Source: Corythucha ciliata
Taxonomy: Eukaryota; Arthropoda; Insecta; Hemiptera; Tingidae
Length of the DNA: 64,000 bases
Direction: 5' to 3'
Assembly: GCA_038030265.1 (NCBI GenBank)
Contig: CM075937.1
Location: forward strand, 9,176,001-9,240,000
The notes under the pieces: model-generated
Seen by the model: only the letters and a program-made list of their open reading frames with translations
The model's database searches: none
What the model was told of the DNA's origin: nothing
Shown: in pieces, positions 21,641 to 33,871 of the stretch
Position numbering within the stretch: position 1 is the stretch's first letter
Layout of the letters: every line of letters begins with the position of its first letter
Translations under genes and position numbers: made by a program

Positions 21641-22620
21641 TGAGTTCGTTATATAACATTTTTTGAGCTAATTTTTTGAGCTAATTGAGTCAGACTTTAG
21701 CGCGTGAGGAGCTAGTAATCATCAGCTTAGCCATTTTTAGGGCCAATTAATTCAGCTTTGCCAATTTTAGGGCTTCAATAGCCTGTTAGGCTATTTATAG
21801 GGCATGAATTTTCAGCTTAGCCATTTTCAAGTCAGAGTCCAAACTAGGTCGGCTTCCATTTTCCGGGCACGATTATCCTCAGATTAGACACTTTTAAAGC
21901 TCGAATCTTCAGTTTCGGGTGAATTTTAGTCAGATTTGCCAATTTTGGAGCACGAACAGCCAGTTTGGCTATTTTTTAGCGCACAATTAAATCGTTAGTT
22001 TAGAAATTTTCAAGACGTGAATCATTAGTTTTCCATTTTTCAGGGCCAAGTGAATTGTATTTACCAATTTTAGGGCACAAATCGTCAGTATAGCTATTTT
22101 CAATGAGATAACGCTCAGTTTGGCCATTTTTAGAGCACAAATGGTTCGTTTTGCCAATTTCATAGCACGAATCGTCAGTTTAGCAATTTTAAGGGTGAAT
22201 TTGAGGCAGATTTGTTGATTTTGGGACATGCAGAACAAGTTCGGCTATTTTCAAGGTATGAATCGTCCGTTTGACCATGTTTAGGGTGAAAAGAGTCAGA
22301 TTTGCCAATTCCTTGTGATGAATAGTCATTGTGACTTTTTCAGGGCACGAATGGTCCGTTTAGTCAATTTTAGGGCGCGAATGCGAGCAAGAATCGTTAG
22401 TTTAACCGGTAAGGGTCGGTTTGGCCATTTTGAGGGCATCCATTTGCAGTTTGGTCATTTTTAGGGCGCAAATTGCCAGATTAGTAATTTTCTAAGCGCG
22501 AATCGACAGTATTTTTATTTGAGGGGTGGGGGAGTGATATGGAGGAATTAGCCAGTTCAAGTATTTTAGGACGCGAACAGTCAGTTGACCATTTTTAACA
22601 AAGCGAAACAGCACAAACTT
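21600..22620 (+). repeat. F2 dispersed repeat field
   Basis: About thirty degenerate units on the pattern cgtcagtttggccattttt-agggcgcgaat. The period (~32 bp) resembles that of F1, but the unit sequence is different. A complementary-sense field lies at 44280-44870. Confidence 0.75.
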
Positions 22621-22855
22621 TTAGTTCATTAAACACCGTTCTTTTTTTAGTCGTGCACATGGACTTGACACTCTGTCAGCCTTCTTTAACCGTGACAAAA
22701 CTCATTTTTTGAACTAATTTACTCCAAAAGAATGGTTACTTGCATCGTGTTACCAATACTACACAGAAGACAGAGGGACCAAAGATGTCGTCTTGACGTA
22801 CAAGTGCTTTAAAGGTTCTCTACTGTCGGCACACGCTAGTTCTATAAACAACCCG

Positions 22856-23417
22856 TTATATCAATCCTTCAAGGAGCTCTTCACTAGGCCGATTAATATT
22901 TGAAGAGCCCCACGCCTCATGGTGGGTATTATAAACGTCCGCCCCGACCACCAGCATACTCCAGCTGTGGCTACAGTGAACTCTCAGTCGGTCTAAACAG
23001 TCTTGGGCGATATCGCTATCTGTCGCGCCCCGTACCAGGATGCCACGACAACTTTTTTCACTCCGGCTCCGGGTATTTCTCCCTGAATGGCCACCGCTGT
23101 AAAGTCCTGGCACTGGATGAAGATCTGCCGCTACAACGATGCACGCTCTGGGCACCTGCCTCTACACCTGCATAATCAGACTCATAATTTCTCCTACTCT
23201 AACCTTTAACCTTTGATTTATATACATACGGTTCCTGAAACAATCCTACCTTAAAATCCCCTTTGCCCATCAAGACGGCTACTTCTGCCGCCGCCGTCTT
23301 ACTGTGCTGGAGATTTGCCTGCAGAACCCTCCGCCGAACCATACGCCGGATCCCCTGGGGGGAGTGGAAGCGGAGCAGGTCCTCCTCAACATCCTCCAGC
23401 GTCGCTGCTGTCTCCAT
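22856..23417 (-). pseudogene. LINE ORF2 endonuclease fragment
   Basis: Minus-strand frames read LQANLQHSKTAAAEVAVL and GLFQEPYVYKSKVKG (23340-23199), the N-terminal endonuclease motif of Jockey-type elements. After a stop and frame change come PRACIVVAAD and LVVGADVYNTHHEAWGSS, matching the usual GGDFNAHHxxWG box, with ADVYN in place of GDFN. No reverse transcriptase follows, so the element is truncated at about 22856. It is different from the element at 12-19 kb. Confidence 0.75.
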
Positions 23418-23650
23418 CCGTCGGTTACCTCATCCACCTCAATTTCACTCTCTCCCCCCCCCCGATTCTTCCCCTAACCACTGGCTTCGAAGCATCTGGA
23501 ATTTAACCCGGGTCAGCACGACCCCCAAGTAGCCCACTTCTCAACCACCTCCGTGACCTCAAAGGTAACCACCGTCTTCGAACCCTGGCCACCAGCCTCT
23601 TAACCCACGGTAATCCATCCATTTCTCGAACTGTAGCTCGAGGTCCGGGT

Positions 23651-23878
23651 TTACCGCCTCCATGACGGCAAGAGCTCATCTTGCCGTAATCCGAAGCCGG
23701 TCAGGACGCCCCGTATTCTCTTCGGAATAGAGAGTTCTGAAAACCTACAGACTTTCCACCCCATTGCCCCCACTATGTCCCGTACAGTATTCCTAAATAA
23801 TAGGTCTGCATATTCCCTATTCCCACACGTCATCACGTACAGTTTGCTTAGGAGGACCATCTCCACTGCCAAAATCAC
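23651..23878 (-). pseudogene. LINE ORF1 fragment (DUF4780-like)
   Basis: The minus frame contains YVMTCGNREYADLLFRNTV, MGWKVCRFSELSIP and a GVLTGF stretch, the pattern I associate with DUF4780, found in ORF1 of some arthropod LINEs. It lies upstream of, and on the same strand as, the endonuclease fragment, so the two probably come from one element. Confidence 0.5.
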
Positions 23879-23929
23879 TGCAATGCCAGAGAGGCAACAA
23901 AAAAGAAGAGTGACCTCACAACCACGTTA

Positions 23930-24240
23930 GCGTTTCTGGTAGGGGTCCCAGGATCCCGGTGGAATTGGGTTTTTAACGAGCAAAACCTGTGGAATTATCG
24001 AAAGAGTGAAAATAATTAAAATTGCGGGGTTTGAATAGAGCCAAAATGACGAAAATCAGGTTTTGAGAGACGGGTTTTCGTTTTTAAAGTGCAACATTCC
24101 AGTACTTTTTAAACAAACCAAAGATTTTAGAAAGGGCTTAAAAGCTTAAATAAGAAGAAATAGGTAATGTTATGAAACAACAAAACACTAGTCGAGGCAA
24201 AATACGCGAAAAAAGTCATAAAATCGAAAATTTTGCGTCC
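23930..24240 (+). repeat. F3-type repeat units
   Basis: Units such as gagccaaaatgacgaaaatc and ggcaaaatacgcgaaaaaag. They continue in the same style inside the duplicated block after 24960. Confidence 0.5.
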
Positions 24241-24966
24241 TGCATTTGCTTCCGAAAATTATTGGTAAAAAATTTACCTAATTTTCATTAGGGAGAAACC
24301 GGAAATTGCATTGCTGCAGCCAAAAGTCCATTCAAAAAATGCATTATCTGGGAGGCCTTTTGGAAGATTGGTAAATAAGTGTCAGAACTGACCCAGATCG
24401 GGGGTACTCGAAGGTTTTTGAGGCCGCTGATCACGAATATGATGTTTAAATTGACCCTCAAACACCTAGTGTACCAGAACCTGACCGTAAACGTCATATC
24501 CGTGGCTTTTCATGACACAATCCAAAAAGGCCAACGGAAAATCATTATGGGGTTTTTTTTGGGGGGGGGGGGCTGAATTCAAATATGGCTTCGGCGAACA
24601 CCCCGCGCGGACACCTGGTGCGCCCCAACCTGGACGTGGACGTCCTTTACAAGAATTTTCCTGACAAGAGTGTCAAAAACACCCCAAAAATCATTGTGGG
24701 GGCATACTCTTGTCAGAAAAATTCTTTGACAGGACGCCCTCGTCCAGGTTGGGGTGCACCAGGTGTTCGGGGGTCAATTTGAACATCATATTCGTGATCA
24801 GCGTCCACGAAAACCCCCGAGTGCCCAATCTCGGCCACTTATTTACCAATCTCCCAAAAGGCCTCCCAGATGATGCATTTTTTGAATGCACTTTTGGCTG
24901 CAGCAATGCAATTTCCGGTTTCTCCCTAATGAAAATTAGGTAAATTTTTTATAAATAATTTTTGGA
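24240..24966. mobile_element. Foldback element with ~270-bp inverted arms
   Basis: The left arm (from 24241: tgcatttgcttccgaaaatt..) is complementary to the right arm ending near 24975 (..atttttggaagcgaatgca). An inner pair, 24636-24674 and 24708-24748, closes the palindrome around 24690 (acaagaattttcctgacaagagt against actcttgtcagaaaaattct). The left arm holds two diverged copies of the caggtgttcgggggtcaattt stretch where the right has one, so the arms rearranged. A G-run sits at 24561-24572. No coding sequence is visible. Confidence 0.75.
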
Positions 24967-26581
24967 AGCGAATGCAAAAACCGCATTCCGTTCCGTCCAG
25001 GACGCAAAATTTTCGTTTTTATTGCGTAATGACGCGACTACTCTGAAAATTTTGTTAATTACGAAGAAGCCAAATCCGCAACATTCGTTACGCGTGAAAA
25101 TACGCGAAATTACAGGGTTTGAAATTCAAATAGCGAAAATTCGTTGCATTAAGTTTGGAAGAAGCAAAATCTGCGACGTTTGGTTGCGGGATTGCCAAAA
25201 TCCGCGACATTTGGTCACAGAAGGGCCAAAATCCGCGTCAAAATTTGGAGTTGGAACAGAACCAAAATCATGAAATTTTTGTATTTTCGTAGATTCGTTC
25301 CTCGAACTGGCCAAACCTGTGGCACTGATTTCAGAAAAAAAGCCTAACTCACGAGGTTTTTGAAATATCATACACGGCAGATTAGAGCTTGCAATTTCAC
25401 GAAAATTGGGACCTTAAATCAGTGATTTCAAGAACATTTGGGCAAGAAATTGGCAATTTAGCGAATATTTATGCCTGAATTTTGAAATATCACATAAATT
25501 TAGCACTGTTGCGCAATTTCATGGCAGTATTGGCCAGGCTTTAGGCGCTGCCAGGCTGCCACGGTAAGTTAACCCGAGTTCTGTGATTAAAACACAAACA
25601 ATAACCAATTAACCAAATAACAAACAATAAACACCAACAAGTAGCGATTTCGCAAGAAGAAAGGCTTGAATCTTGCGTTTTTCCGAATTTTCAGTCAAGG
25701 ATCTTCAAATTTTTGTGGATATTTAGCTCCAAAATGCTACGATTTTGGGGCTATTTGTGACCAACCTGTCGTGGTCGGCTTGCCCAGTTTCCGTAAGCAA
25801 TAAAAAAAAAAAAAAAAAAAAAGCTAGAAATCTGCGATTTTGGGAAATTTTAGCCTCACAATTTTTTGAATATTCAGGTACGTAACATTCAACTTCGCAG
25901 ATATTCAGCTTCCAACTGCATTTTTTCGTGACTGTTAATGAAGCTTCGGGTGCTAACTCACCAGTAAAGTAACAAATGAGCGAAACGTCATACGCAGGCT
26001 AGTTCACAGTACTGGAACACGCTGTTCGACCAGAAATAGCTAACTTTGTTCCACAAACAGACAAGACAAACGGAGAATTGTAAATTTAGCCTGTCAAACT
26101 AGATATTTGGCATTGAAACAACTGGAAACATTAATATTTTGCTCGAGAAACCGACATTTTACAGCTAAATTTACCATGTTCCGTCAGAAACTGTTAAAAA
26201 GGCAAGGAAACTGACAATGTTCTCTACGAAGCATGACTTTTCAAGCAGAAAACTTGGAATGCACACGCAAAAAAGCGTGTCCAAGTCAAAAACCCAAATT
26301 GATTATACCTAGTCACTGGCGGACCTTCACGTATCGGGGCCCGGGGCGGATATCTCCAAGAGGCCCCTAAGTCTCCGTATAAACAAGAAATATAATTTTT
26401 ACTTAGCCATTTCCTTATTTTAGCCACGACTTACCGCTATTTCAACTTTTCTATCCGCTAAATTAACACTTATGACCAGTTTACGTGCTTTTTGCCAACT
26501 GTACCCGCAAATAAGCGCTTTTTTTCTCAAATTTGGCCGCGTTCATCTTTCTTCTCAATTTCAGCCGCGAATTAGCAGTTT
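24915..26581 (+). repeat. Tandem duplication unit, copy 1
   Basis: This 1667-bp unit starts ccggtttctccctaatg and is followed directly by a nearly identical copy. It holds F3 units (gccaaaatccgcgacattt, gaagcaaaatctgcgacg), a poly(A) of about 20, a GC-rich head module at 26322-26375 and B-oriented F1 units. A 103-codon open frame inside (24962-25273) is built from F3 units. Copy 1 has ~38 bp near 26216-26258 that copy 2 lacks. Confidence 0.85.
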
Positions 26582-28233
26582 CCGGTTTCTCCCTAATGAA
26601 AATTAGGTAAATTTTTTATAAATAATTTTTGGAAGCGAATGCAAAAACCGCATTCCGTTCCGTCCAGGACGCAAAATTTTCGTTTTTATTGCGTAATGAC
26701 GCGACTACTCTGAAAATTTTGGTAATTACGAAGAAGCCAAATCCGCAACATTCGTTACGCGTGAAAATACGCGAAATTACAGGGTTTGAAATTCAAATAG
26801 CGAAAATTCGTTGCATTAGGTTTGGAAGAAGCAAAATCTGCGACGTTTGGTTGCGGGATTGCCAAAATCCGCGACATTTGGTCACAGAAGGGCCAAAATC
26901 CGCGTCAAAATTTGGAGTTGGAACAGAACCAAAATCATGAAATTTTTGTATTTTCGTAGATTCGTTCCTCGAACTGGCCAAACCTGTGGAACTGATTTCA
27001 GAAAAAAAGCCTAACTCACGAGGTTTTTGAAATATCATACACAGCAGATTAGAGCTTGCAATTTCACGTAAATTGGGACCTTAAATCAGTGATTTCAAGA
27101 ACATTTGGGCAAGAAATTGGCAATTTAGCGAATATTTATGCCTGCATTTTGAAATGTCACATAACTTTAGCTCTGTTGTGCAATTTCATGGCAATATTGG
27201 CCAGGCTTTAGGCGCTGCCAGGCTGCCACGGTAAGTTAACCCGAGTTCTGTGATTAAAACACAAACAATAACCAATTAACCAAATAACAAACAATAAACA
27301 CCAACAAGTAGCGATTTCGCAAGAAGAAAGGCTTGAATCTTGCGTTTTTCCGAATTTTCAGTCAAGGATCTTCAAATTTTTGTGGATATTTAGCTCCAAA
27401 ATGCTACGATTTTGGGGCTATTTGTGACCAACCTGTCGTGGTCGGCTTGCCCAGTTTCCGTGAGCAATAAAAAAAAAAAAAAAGCTAGAAACCTGCGATT
27501 TTGGGAAATTTTAGCTTCACAATTTTTTGAATATTCAGGTACGTAACATTCAACTTCGCAGATATTCAGCTTCCAACTGCATTTTTTCGTGACTGTTAAT
27601 GAAGCTTCGGGCGCTAACTCACCAGTAAAGTAACAAATGAGCGAAACGTCATACGCAGGCTAGTTCACAGTACTGGAACACGCTGTTCGACCAGAAATGG
27701 CTAACTTTGTTCCACAAACAGACAAGACAAACGGAGAATTGTAAATTTAGCCTGTCAAACTAGATATTTGGCATTGAAACAACTGGAAACATTAATTTTT
27801 TGCTCGAGAAACCGACATTTTACAGCTAAATTTACCATGTTCCATCAGAAACTGTTAAAACGGCAAGGAAACTGACTGCACACGCAAAAAAGCGTGTCCA
27901 AGTCAAAAACCCAAATTGATTATACCTAATCACTGGCGGACCTTCACCTATCGGGCCCCGGGGCGGATGTCTCCAAGAGGCCCCTAAGTCTCCGTATATA
28001 AACAAGAAATATAATTTTTACTTAGCCATTTCCTTATTTTAGCCACGACTTACCGCTATTTCAACTTTTCTATTCGCTAAATTAGCACTTATGACCAGTT
28101 TACGAAGCGAATTTATCAATTTTAGCCACGATTGAGTGCTTTTTGCCAACTGTACCCGCAAATAAGCGCTTTTTTTCTCAAAGTTGGCCGCGTTCATCTT
28201 TCTTCTCAATTTCAGCCGCGAATTAGCAGTTTC
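26582..28233 (+). repeat. Tandem duplication unit, copy 2
   Basis: Begins ccggtttctcccta and ends aattagcagtttcc, the same ends as copy 1. It differs by scattered substitutions, a shorter poly(A), loss of ~38 bp after 27874, and one extra F1 unit at 28104-28138. The high identity points to a recent event. Confidence 0.85.
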
Positions 28234-29620
28234 CCCCCCCCCTCCCCTTAACTATGAATTTACGCATTTTCTCAACTTTAGCAGCAAAGTAGAGCTTTCA
28301 TCCCGAGAGCGAATGATTCCACGAGATTTGGCGCTCTCCTCAATTTTAACAGCAAATAAGCAATTTTTTTTAGCAGGGGATTAACACTTTTCTCAGTTTT
28401 AGCTGAAAATTAGCGTTTTTCTCTACATTAGCCGCGAAGTAGAAGGTTTTTTTTCGTTCACCGTACGCTATGCACAAGCGATTTTTCTCAGTTTTACCCA
28501 CGCATTAGCGGTTTTTCCACCCATTGCCATAAACTCGTGATTTTTCTCAATTTCTGCCTCAAAAGTTGCATTTAAAAGCGCGAATGGCGAATTTGTTAGG
28601 TTTTGACGCAAATTAAAATGTTTCTCAGTTTTAGCCGCGAATTAGCACTTTTCAATTCAGGCTTAAAATTAACTTATAAAAATCTCTTAATTTCGGTCAA
28701 ACTTCTAAATATTACCCGCAAGTTAGCGGTTTTTTCACTTTTTAGCACCACATTAGCCATTTTATTTTACTTTACGTACAGCTTATTGCTTCTTCTCAAT
28801 TCTAGCACGTGAACCACCGTTGTTTTTACTTATAGCCGTGTTTAGCCAGAAAGTTGCCTTCAGATTAAGGCGCGTATTATTTAAATTGCAAATTTCACCA
28901 CACTTTATATGAGAATTAGTGGTGTTCCTCAATTTTAGAAGTGAATTGGCGCTTTTTCTAAATTTTAGCGTTTCCAACCCATGCATATATTACGATTTTT
29001 TTCAATATTTGCCAAGAATTGACGTTTTCCTCAATTTAAGCTGCAAATTAGCCATTTTTTCACATTTTTAGCTACGAATTAGCACTTTTCCCCCATTTGA
29101 ACTGAAAATTAGCGTTTTTCTCAGTTGTAGCTGCGCTAATCAGTGATTTTTTTTCCATTTTAGCCGCGAATTAGTGATTTTCTTTATTTTTATCCGAGAA
29201 TTAACGTTTTTTTCTCACCTATTACCTGCCCATTGCAAATTAGAAATTTGTCTCAATTTGAGCTGGGAATAGCGTAAAACGCTAATTTTGCGGCGATTTT
29301 GCATCTTTCCCCTTTTTGTTATCCGCGAATCAGCGATTTGTCTTCAATTTTAGTCTGGAAGTTGCACCACGAATAAGTCCGTTTTCGCAGTTATAGACAC
29401 GAATATGAGCGATTTTTCCAATTTTTTGCTGCGTGAGCAAGTTGCAAATTGTCGATTAGCATTTTACTGGGCTTTAAGGACGTAATGAAACTGGGGAAAC
29501 GGTGTGGATATTTTCTCTTTTTAGCCGCGAATTCTCCTCAAGATAGCGTGATTTTTTTTTAATTATAACCACCAGAATATCGCTTTCGAGGGCTTTAATC
29601 GAATAATCGGTTCACAGTCC
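28020..29620 (-). repeat. F1 repeat field, orientation B
   Basis: A long run of tttctcaattttagc-cgcgaattagc units headed by the GC-rich module at 27931-27985. The first 200 bp belong to duplication copy 2, and the rest continues beyond it. Confidence 0.8.
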
Positions 29621-30652
29621 TTACTGATAGGTCGGATAAATAGAAATTCGTAGAAAATAGCCAAATCGCCGTCCTACCGTCCGACCGTCCACCTAAAAAT
29701 CCTCATTTTTCCGTATTTAAGGTACCTAGTCCCGGAAACTATATTTTCAGCCTCTAAACTAAAAAACTCTTTTAAATTTGTCTATTAGGCTGTTGTGCAG
29801 GATCATAAACGGATTATGCGACGCCGAAAATTAAAACATCGCCCTTTTGGCAACGTTATATTTACGGTGAAAGGACGACTGCACTCCATAGGTATAGTTT
29901 TAAATTCACCGTACGGGTCGATTGATGTTAAGTTTACGCGTCAAAAGTGATGCACGCAAAGGCTACAAATGAAGCGATTGGCACCGTGGTCTTTCTCATT
30001 TGAAAATTTAGAATCCGAGCTACGCCCCTTTATCCCTGAGGCGGCGGTTCACCTCATTCTCACAGTCGTTTTTAAACGAGGACGACTAATTTCAAGTTTG
30101 TAAAATTAATTCAGACGACGCTCACCGCCTATAGCGGTGTGAGCTGATCATCAATGGAGAGGGGGTGGAGGGGTGGTCAAGAGTTACAATCCACGGAAGG
30201 TCATTTCAACGTAATATTTTTTTTTTAAGCGTTAGTGTGGCTTAACGACGCGCGGACTATACACAATCTCACCCACGCCACGAGAGGTCATCTACCTCGG
30301 GAAGTGACAATTTCCAAGAAGAAAGATCGCTATCTATTTTTGTCTCTTCTTCGCCTTTGTTTTGTTTGCCCCCCCCCCCACCCTCTATGACCACAATACC
30401 ATTTCAATTTGAATACTCGCGTTGGATATTTTTGAAGACGTAAAAAACACGCTCGGAGTGTTTTTAGGTGCCCTTTTCTCCCCTATAAGGAAGAAGCGCT
30501 TTGTAGCGATTTCCACGATGAAAATCATTGAACTTTCCGTCCTTTTGTCTTTGATCCTCAAAATGTTCGTTTGTGTTTATACATAGAAATGGCTAACGTC
30601 TTGTTTTCTAATCACTGGAAACACAAAGCTAGGCTTTTTGGACTAAGAAAAC
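29621..30652. other. No recognised gene
   Basis: AT-rich DNA with a C-run at 30370-30381. No frame or repeat recognised. Confidence 0.4.
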
Positions 30653-30856
30653 GTCCACTTAGGGATGGACTCTCGCCCGCCCTTTGCCGCTTCTCCTAAA
30701 AAAAAAAAAAAAAAAAAAAAAACGCACCGGGAATAATTTTGGAACCGACCGTAGTAAAAGTTTTCTTGTTGAGTTCTTTACATGTTTTTGGTGGGAGTGA
30801 ACAAATCGAACAATCGAAATGAAGCAACACGTTCGAGAGTCCATCACTAAGTGGAC
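30653..30856. mobile_element. MITE with ~23-bp terminal inverted repeats, copy 1
   Basis: The left end GTCCACTTAGGGATGGACTC is matched in inverse at the right end (gagtccatcactaagtggac). The interior carries a ~24-base A run. A related copy in the opposite sense lies at 58152-58403. No target duplication is obvious. Confidence 0.7.
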
Positions 30857-30859
30857 GGA

Positions 30860-31830
30860 CTTTAGTACAAAATTTAAAACGTAATGTAATTTTTAAAATA
30901 AATAATTGAAAATTGTGAAACCCCAGGGTGACAGGGGCAGTTGAGACGGTAATTGAGTTGGATTCCTTTCCCCCTCCCACCACCCCATTGCCTAGATCTC
31001 ACAAAATGAGTGCACTCCGTGTCTACCTTCAAGTAAGACCATTTCAAGGATATGCTTGGTCATTCTCAAGCCTTCGGACACACCCGCCTTTCACTACAAT
31101 GCATCACACGCAGGACGCGACTCATGCGTTCGTAATTATTTCCAACGCGACGCTGCGATTGTGAAGCTACGCGGTCCAGGGGTTGCATAGAGAGAGGCGT
31201 TTCTTTCGCTATGGTTCACTACCCACGGGCGCATTTAAAAAGACGTTTTTTATTTTTTGCGACTGTGAGCCAAGGTTGTTGCATTTTTATACGTGTACGC
31301 AGTTCCGGTTCAAATAGGCACGCCTCCTTCCACCTGTTGAATGTTTTTTTGACATAAAATTATCTTAACCATTTGCGTTCACGCAAAATAATTTATTAGC
31401 CATCCCCTTATAGGCGGTTGTCTGATCGTTGGGAGGGAGGGACGGTTCTGATGAGGTCGCAAGGGTGCGTATCTCATATCTATATAACATCTGAACGATC
31501 TTGAAGATTGATGAATAACAATTGCCTTGACCTACTCATGGTGACAGGTTGGTAGTCAGTCGATCTACGAAGCATTGGCTGATTATTTTTCATAATATTT
31601 ATAAAATATAATGACCGGGAGCGTAAACGAGCGATTATGCTTTGCAGAATATCTTTTTTTTTAATGCGCTGCTTAAAATTAAAAAAAAAAAAAAAAAACA
31701 TGCTTTTAAGCACTCAAAACTGAATGCCCAAAAGCAGTGCTGGCTTAGGGAGGCCAAATTACAGACAAGGGCACCCAAGGAACTCTCTATAGCAAACGAC
31801 CATTGTTCCATTTGATTAGAGCAAAAATCA
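30860..31830. other. No recognised gene
   Basis: Mixed DNA with A/T runs near 31650 and 31680-31698. No feature that I can support. Confidence 0.4.
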
Positions 31831-31838
31831 TGGATATG
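31831..31838. repeat. 8-bp target duplication of the hAT-like element, left copy
   Basis: TGGATATG directly precedes the CAGGGGTGGGCAA terminus and is repeated at 35571-35578 directly after the right terminus. Confidence 0.7.
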
Positions 31839-32319
31839 CAGGGGTGGGCAAAATACTTTGAAAATGTATTTTAAATACAAAGCGCAAAATACTTTCAAAA
31901 ATGTATTTTAAACACTGAAATACAAATACTTTTTGAATTGCACTTTGAATAAAATACAAATACAATTTAAAATACTTTTCAAAAATTCGATTTCAACGGC
32001 AGATAGTGCGAAAAACACGAAAAATGAATAATTCAAAAATATCAGGTCCTTCAATAGTCAAGTTGACAAAATTTAGCAGCGCGAAATGGCGCTGCGCCGC
32101 GATGCGCAAAAAAAGGTAGACAAGTTGTCACCAAGTATTTAGTACCGAACCGGTGAGCACTGGTGGATCGTGAGCTGAAAAGGAGGTGACCTATATCAGG
32201 GCCCAGGGTGGAAATCTTCAAGAGGCCCCTAAAAGTCTCTAACTATACATAACCTCTATTGGTAACCTCTAAGGCCTTTTCCTAATTTTATCCATGGCTA
32301 TTTCCAAAGTTTATCCGCT

Positions 32320-33420
32320 AAACAGCGCTTATGCCAAGTTTAAACTGCGCGAAAGAGTGCTTTTTGTCAACTTTAACAGCAAATTAGCGCTTTTCGCCGC
32401 AAATTAGCAACTGATTAGCGGGGTAATCCCCCCCCCCCCACATAAATATGCGCTTTTCCCCAACTTTAGCAGCAAAGTAGATTTTGTATCCTGTGAATCA
32501 GCGATGTTTCTTTAACTTTCCTCGAGTTGGCGTTTTCCACAATTTTAGCTGCAAATTAGCGAGTTTTTCTAGCGGTTTACTCAGTATGAGCTGAAAACTA
32601 CTCAATATTAGCCGTAAAATTCTCGAAATGTTTACAAAAAATTAGCATTTTTTGTTCACTGTAACCATACACTGCGGAATAGCGATTTCGTCTCAGTTTT
32701 AGCCACGAATTTGCGAGTTTTTCACTCATAGCCATAAATTATCGCTTTTTCTTAATTTTAGCATCAAAGTCTCCCGAGGAAGCCGCGAATTAACGTATTT
32801 CCAATTTTTGACGCAAATTTAAATTTGTCTCAATTTTGGCCGTAAATTAGCGCTTTTTCGTAATTTTTGCAGTGCAGTAGCTATTTCTAGCCCGTGTATT
32901 GGCGAATTTTGTTCATTTCGCACTGCTTTGGCGATTTTCCTCCATTTGGACGCCACGATTTGGCGTTTTCGTCATTTTCAGCTGCAGTTTAGCCATTTTT
33001 TAGCAGCCAATTAGCACTTTTTTCTCAGTTTGAGTTGAAAATTAGTGTTTTTCTTAAAGTTGGCCCCGCTAATTAATATTTTTGTCTATTCTAGCTGCGT
33101 AGTTTTTTTAGGTTTTAGCCCGCGTGAGCAATTTTTTTCTACGGATTTGCGCTGTTTCTCAGTTTGAGCCTCGATTCTTTCAGAAGCTATACAGATTTTC
33201 GTTTTCTCAATTTCAGCCGCGAATTATTGATTTTTCTTCATTTCAGCTGTGAAATAGCGTTTTCTGATAATTTTGCAGCGAATTAGCACATTATCTATTC
33301 TCTTTTTTTTTTATTAATAGGCGATTTTTCGCCATTTGAGTTGTGAATTTGCCATTTTTGTCCAGTTTAAAATCGAATTAGCGTTGTTTTTCGCAATGAT
33401 TGCCACGAGTTTTGTTTACT
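32320..33420 (-). repeat. F1 repeat field, orientation B (inside the hAT-like element)
   Basis: Typical tttctcaattttagc-cgcgaatt units headed by a GC-rich module variant (cactggtggatcg..gggcccagggtggaaatc). The array ends where unique DNA begins, at about 33430. Confidence 0.8.
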
Positions 33421-33871
33421 TGTACAGCTTTGTGTACTTGTAGGCTAGGGCTCTGTATGATTCATTTTTGTGCCAAGTTTCCATCCGCTAGCATCATTTT
33501 TGCGGCAGTTGTGCTAACAAGGAATTCGGAACTTCCACCTCCCACCATGACTATCCTTCCCTCTCCACTTTTTCGAAAAATGAAAACGTCAATCGAAGGC
33601 TGTTATTACACCGGGTTTTTGTGCCAAATATGGTGTCACTAAGTTAGGTTATACTGGTGAATGGTGGCGAAGAAGTGGAAACTAAAGAACGTTGAAATTA
33701 AAAGTATTTGTATTTGTATTTTTGTTGAGTGTGAAATACAAAATACTTTTGAAAATGTATTTCAAATACAAAGCCCAAAATACTTTCAAAAATGTATTTT
33801 AAATACAGAAATTCAAATACTTTTCCAAAAGTATTTAAATACAATTACAAAATAATATCTTGCCCACCCCT

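Noticed and set aside
24962..25273. 103-codon ORF present twice (also 26629-26940)
   Set aside because: Conserved only because the block is tandemly duplicated; the sequence is F3 repeat units.
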